A stretch of 64,000 nt of DNA from Phytophthora colocasiae (taxonomy: Eukaryota > Oomycota > Peronosporomycetes > Peronosporales > Peronosporaceae), in the NCBI GenBank assembly GCA_018806915.1, contig JAGKQI010000096.1:1922001-1986000 (forward strand), given 5' to 3'. Under the pieces are notes generated by a model. That model was not told the DNA's origin. It made no database searches and saw only the letters and a program-made list of their open reading frames with translations. The position numbers and the translations under genes are program-made. Shown piece after piece: positions 60,290 through 64,000 of the stretch; position 1 is the first letter of the stretch; the number at the start of each line of letters is the position of its first letter.

Positions 60290-60332
60290 GTCAGTTGATA
60301 GACCGGTGCTTGAAGCGAACTATACTTTTGCC

Positions 60333-63300
60333 TTACGTATGACCTACAGCTTCGACTTCTTCGGTTAGATCTATGATCGCCCCTGGTAGTACAGCAGAAT
60401 CCTGAGGCGAATCTTGTGCATCGCACCTCTCTTCCTTTCGCTCATCAACTAACTTGACTTTCTTGAGTTCTGCCATGTCAGTAGTGTTGATCTCTTCGAT
60501 GCCGAGTTCTTCCCCCAGATACGACTGGAACGTGTCAAGTCTTGTGAGCATAGCGTTCAGCCTTGAGGAGAAAACTGAAATCTGCCCATCGAGTTTCTGC
60601 TCGTACTCTTCAGCCGACGCCAGTAGTCTGGTTGATAAACGAAATAAGCAAAAACATCAACAAGTCTAATATTCACAAGAGTTGCTAACCTGAACGTTTC
60701 GTCACTTGAGAGCTCCACTTCAGCATCCACTTGAGTCACATGATCCCTCTCTAGCCCCCAAGCTTTCTTCAAGTCCAGAAGTTTTTCAGCTTCATCAGGT
60801 TCTGTGAGGATATTTCGTGCTGTTTGCTTTAACTTTTTAAAGTTTTTCGCCGCTGCAACTCGAAGTTTCTGCATACACAAAACGAACAATTAAACGAAAA
60901 CGAGACACAAGAAGAAGAAGAAGAAATGAGATATACCTTGACTAACGAAGTTTCTTCGACGTGCATACCATGGGCTTCGAGCTGATGTTTCGCCATTTCG
61001 AGCAAGGCTAAACCATCGTTTGCAGCTGCTCTCGCTTTCTCTCGAGACGAGTCGAATCGCTCTCGTAATATTGCCACCACAATGTTCTGCAACAAAAGTT
61101 GTCAACAAGTCTAACAAAATTTTCACTCGGTAGAAATCTCCTACCAGGACAGCAAATGACGTGGAAAACTGGAACAGGAGACTGAAAATTTGTCCATCTA
61201 CACGGTAAGCCATCTCTATCGAATGCCATCTTGTTGCTAGAGATCTAGCCATTGTAGCTCTGCACAGAGTTTAGAAACGCCAGGTTAGATTTTACAACAG
61301 GCAAGATGATAAACGTACATTCCAGCCGAGTAACTTCTAAAGCTGAACCGTGCAGAGGGAAAGAGAAGAACACCAGCATGTGCAAAGCCCAATACGTAGA
61401 CCACAAGTAACATGACGAAGCTCTGCAGCAGCGTTTGTGCTCGTTCCAGTTTCTCCACTGTATTCTCCAGAGCCTTGACACTTTTTGCGAGTCGTACAAG
61501 CCGCCACCACATTAACACAGCGCAGACTGCTGTAAGGTAGCGTTCAGCCCGTAAGTAGTGCACACTTGCAGTCAGATCCACATGGGACTTATCGGAGGCT
61601 TCAGCTAGCGTCAGTAACATGGGAAAAGCGGTTTGAGCTACTGACTGTAGGCGCAGAGTGAGAACTGCAATCCACAGCGCTACGATCGAGAAATCAGCAA
61701 CATGACTCGGGATCAAAAAGTAGAACAGGCGATACTGCAGTAGTTTGTCAAGTTGCTTGTGCGCAAACCAGACAACGCCCATCAATATCCCCAGTTCAGT
61801 GAGGAAATGTGGTTGAATGAAGAACATCCCAGGGTACTGACTTAAATGCAGTGGTGTGACTTGAACAGAGGCGATAACTTCTCCCCCACCACCCTCGGAA
61901 TATCCTGCAGTGGCCATACCAAACTCAAACAATAGCTGAACCACACAGTGCAAGTCCAACGGTGGGTTGTACACGTTGAAGCGGACAAACAAAGCGCGAC
62001 TCGATTCGTCCAGCCACCGACCACGACGAAGTTTAACCAGTTCGCAACGTGCGTCACAATCGCTTTCAGTGATGTTAGCCCCCAATCGTGGTAGGAACCG
62101 CCGATACCCACTGGTAGGATACGTTGATAGAGTTCCATGGTAGACTTCATCGTCACTGGCTGAGTTCCATGTGTCTTCAAAGTACGGGAAGCGAGAAATT
62201 GTCGTCTTTCGCTCTGTAGACTTGGAATACTGTGGATAACACCAATTTACATCGCTTTCAAGTTGAGATTTACACGGTGTGGCTTCAACGCGAAGTAGTC
62301 GCAAGTCCACACCACCGAGAAGCAAATTCGTTCGATCTACAATTCCAATCTGAGAATCCACATCGTCCGCGAACTTGTCTCCATTGTACCACATATTCTG
62401 GAAGAGAGCAGTCTGCACAGGTCCCTGCAGGAAGTTCCAGACGTCTGCAATGGAGTTAACGTCTCGTAGTGTTGTCACTCTTCCGTCGTACCAAGGTGCA
62501 CCTAGAAGGCGTCGAATGCCGAACACAAGATCACTCGATTGCTGATTGTAGAGCGCGAAGGTTGAGTTGAGTAGGAAACATAATAGCAGCAACGCGTACA
62601 GTACGATGTCCGTGCGGCTCGCTCGTTCACGTCGACCTAATTCACGAGGGTCGAAGAGTGCACATTTTTGAAAATTGTGTAAAGTGTTCTTAATAGCGAG
62701 GCGAGTGTGGCGATGAACTGGGCCGGAGAAAGCAAAAAGCGCCACGTAAGCGAGATCCAGCACTTTGCACTCATTAATGGAGCGATATGCTTCAGGAAGC
62801 TCTGCCAGTCTCGAAAGTAGTTGAAACCCTTCGACAGTGACTTCTTCAGTGTCTAAATGAGAAGCCACAGCCTCTACCAGACGAGAGATACCTGTGAAGT
62901 TAAAGATGCTGTAGAGAAGTCTCATGTCAAGAGCTTTAGCATCAGATTGAAAAAGTGTCAGTAGTGGGAATTTGCAGAATCAAAAAAATGATAGTTTTCC
63001 AAAACGAACTTTTTGCATGAAGGCCATTGAGTGTTCCAACCGCATGCCAAACCAGTTCCGTGTCTTTGACAAATCGCTTCATTGCTGCCATCGTGAGGGA
63101 AATGCCGTTGCTATCGATGAAAGTTGCTGTGATTGGAGCTACAAGCCGGATTCAGTAATGAGATATGGTAGTTTACAATGATCCTACCGTTTGTGACGAG
63201 AAACCCCAAAGGAATTAAAACTGTTTTGCAAACTTGAAGACTGTGATCGTAACGCTTGAGCAAGCCCAACAATTCCATCACGAGATCTGGCGACGACACA

Positions 63301-63936
63301 GATTCTTTCACGAGATCTACATGCAGTAAAATTGTTAACTTAGAAACGTCTTTGCATTCAGACTCAAGTTCGTACCATTCATCACGAGACTGCCAAGCGC
63401 TCGACAAGCAGAAGCGATGACGTCGTGTTTGTTGTCATGGAACCGTACACACTTCATTAGAATTTCTTTAGCGTCGTCCACTGCCAAGAACTCCAATGCA
63501 CCATCGACTAGCAGCAATTTCGTCAGTAAAAAAACTCCTTCTGGTTACAATTTCTTCCACCCTCACCATGCAACTTGGAGTAAATGTCAATGCAGTCCAG
63601 AACTGGAACGAGTAAGTGTTCATTGTGAACAAACTTATGCAGTGCAAAGATGGCAAGTTGCATCCCATTAGCACCGAAGAAATCCAAGCCTGGATTGTAT
63701 CCGAAGGTCTCGCTACCACACGCGAAGTAAAAGTTGCCCACATTCGCCAATGTTTTGAATCCGGATTGCACTGCCCATGCGTAGTTGATCTCTTGATTAA
63801 TGGACTCACAGATACTGGAGACACCTCGGGACTTGAGCAACGTCAGTAGTTCCTTCTCCGCTACAAGACGATCAACAACTGAGTCGACAACCAGCAACAA
63901 CGGGAAGCAGACGAACCTTCCGTGAGCTCCACCGTC
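60333..63936 (-). CDS. Polycystin-type (PKD2-like) cation channel, partial, runs off right edge
   Basis: Exons (minus) seen: 63936-63567, 63540-63376, 63316-63188, 63126-63010, 62933-61319, 61259-61145, 61086-60937, 60868-60690, 60627-60333. The frame is kept over 1044 aa; the start is beyond the window. The N-terminal exons encode repeated helical units (SACRALGSLVMN, HAVGTLNGLHA, VQSGFKTLANVG) resembling armadillo repeats. Then comes TM1 (IVLYALLLLCFLLNSTFALY), a large luminal polycystin domain with NSIADVWNFLQGPVQTALF and SGYRRFLP, five more hydrophobic helices, the pore region near FSLLFQFSTSFAVL, and a cytosolic coiled-coil tail. This is the PKD channel family plan, a Ca-permeable TRPP-type channel often in cilia. 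Oomycete zoospores are flagellate, so a flagellar role is conceivable but unproven. Splices follow GT-AG; one intron would be only 26 nt (63541-63566). Confidence 0.85.
63541..63566 (-). other. 26-nt micro-intron or frameshift in polycystin gene
   Basis: GTGAGG...AACCAG splits the codon so that SKLH continues into EGVFLLTKLLLVD. The other introns of this gene are 58-76 nt. The alternative is one T missing from the adjacent T7 run, which would also restore the frame without an intron. Confidence 0.45.
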
Positions 63937-64000
63937 CTGTCCCCATTGTCGTTAAGCGGGTAATAAGCTCCTGCCATCGTCCGTTCGACTCGAGATCTAA

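Overview
This window is eukaryotic and looks like an oomycete, most likely Phytophthora or a close relative. The evidence is short GT-AG introns of about 55-75 nt, oomycete-type GCTCAYTTTYCAATT start-site motifs upstream of secreted GH3 beta-glucosidase genes, a Crinkler-like header protein, and oomycete-style Ty3/Gypsy, Ty1/Copia and piggyBac elements. I see no tRNA, rRNA or CRISPR array.

Layout. (1) 1-~18090 is nested mobile DNA. A frameshifted Ty3/Gypsy chromovirus runs off the left edge. It is split by a 12,224-bp insertion (3765-15988) with piggyBac-type CCC...GGG ends and an exact TTAA duplication. The insertion carries a decayed piggyBac transposase, a pair of ~970-bp inverted repeats (9223-10191 and 13245-14210) and, between them, a decayed SANT/DOT1-like methyltransferase gene and an apparently intact six-exon PLD6/Zucchini-like phospholipase D gene. 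(2) ~18.7-25.3 kb is a host block: an unrecognised protein, a DEDDy 3'-5' exonuclease, a seven-exon STE11-like kinase, and ketol-acid reductoisomerase divergent from the kinase. A small beta-glucosidase relic sits at 20.3 kb on the opposite strand to the main cluster. (3) 25.5-53.6 kb is a minus-strand GH3 beta-glucosidase cluster. It holds one diverged broken copy, one intact copy (28505-30850), three copies with short indels in ~3.8-kb tandem units, one copy truncated by a Copia element, and one copy that would be full length but for a 1.3-kb LTR-flanked non-autonomous element. A 480-bp mariner-type MITE is also in the array. (4) 54.6-64 kb is host sequence again: a Crinkler-like protein with an HExxH motif, a small membrane protein, valyl-tRNA synthetase, and a polycystin-type channel with an N-terminal repeat region that runs off the right edge.

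The host genes do not form one pathway. KARI makes branched-chain amino acids, ValRS charges tRNA with one of them, and the secreted GH3 enzymes would act on beta-glucosides or glucans outside the cell. The striking themes are nested transposition, with host-like genes inside a piggyBac-bounded element, and tandem amplification of a secreted hydrolase followed by repeated transposon damage.
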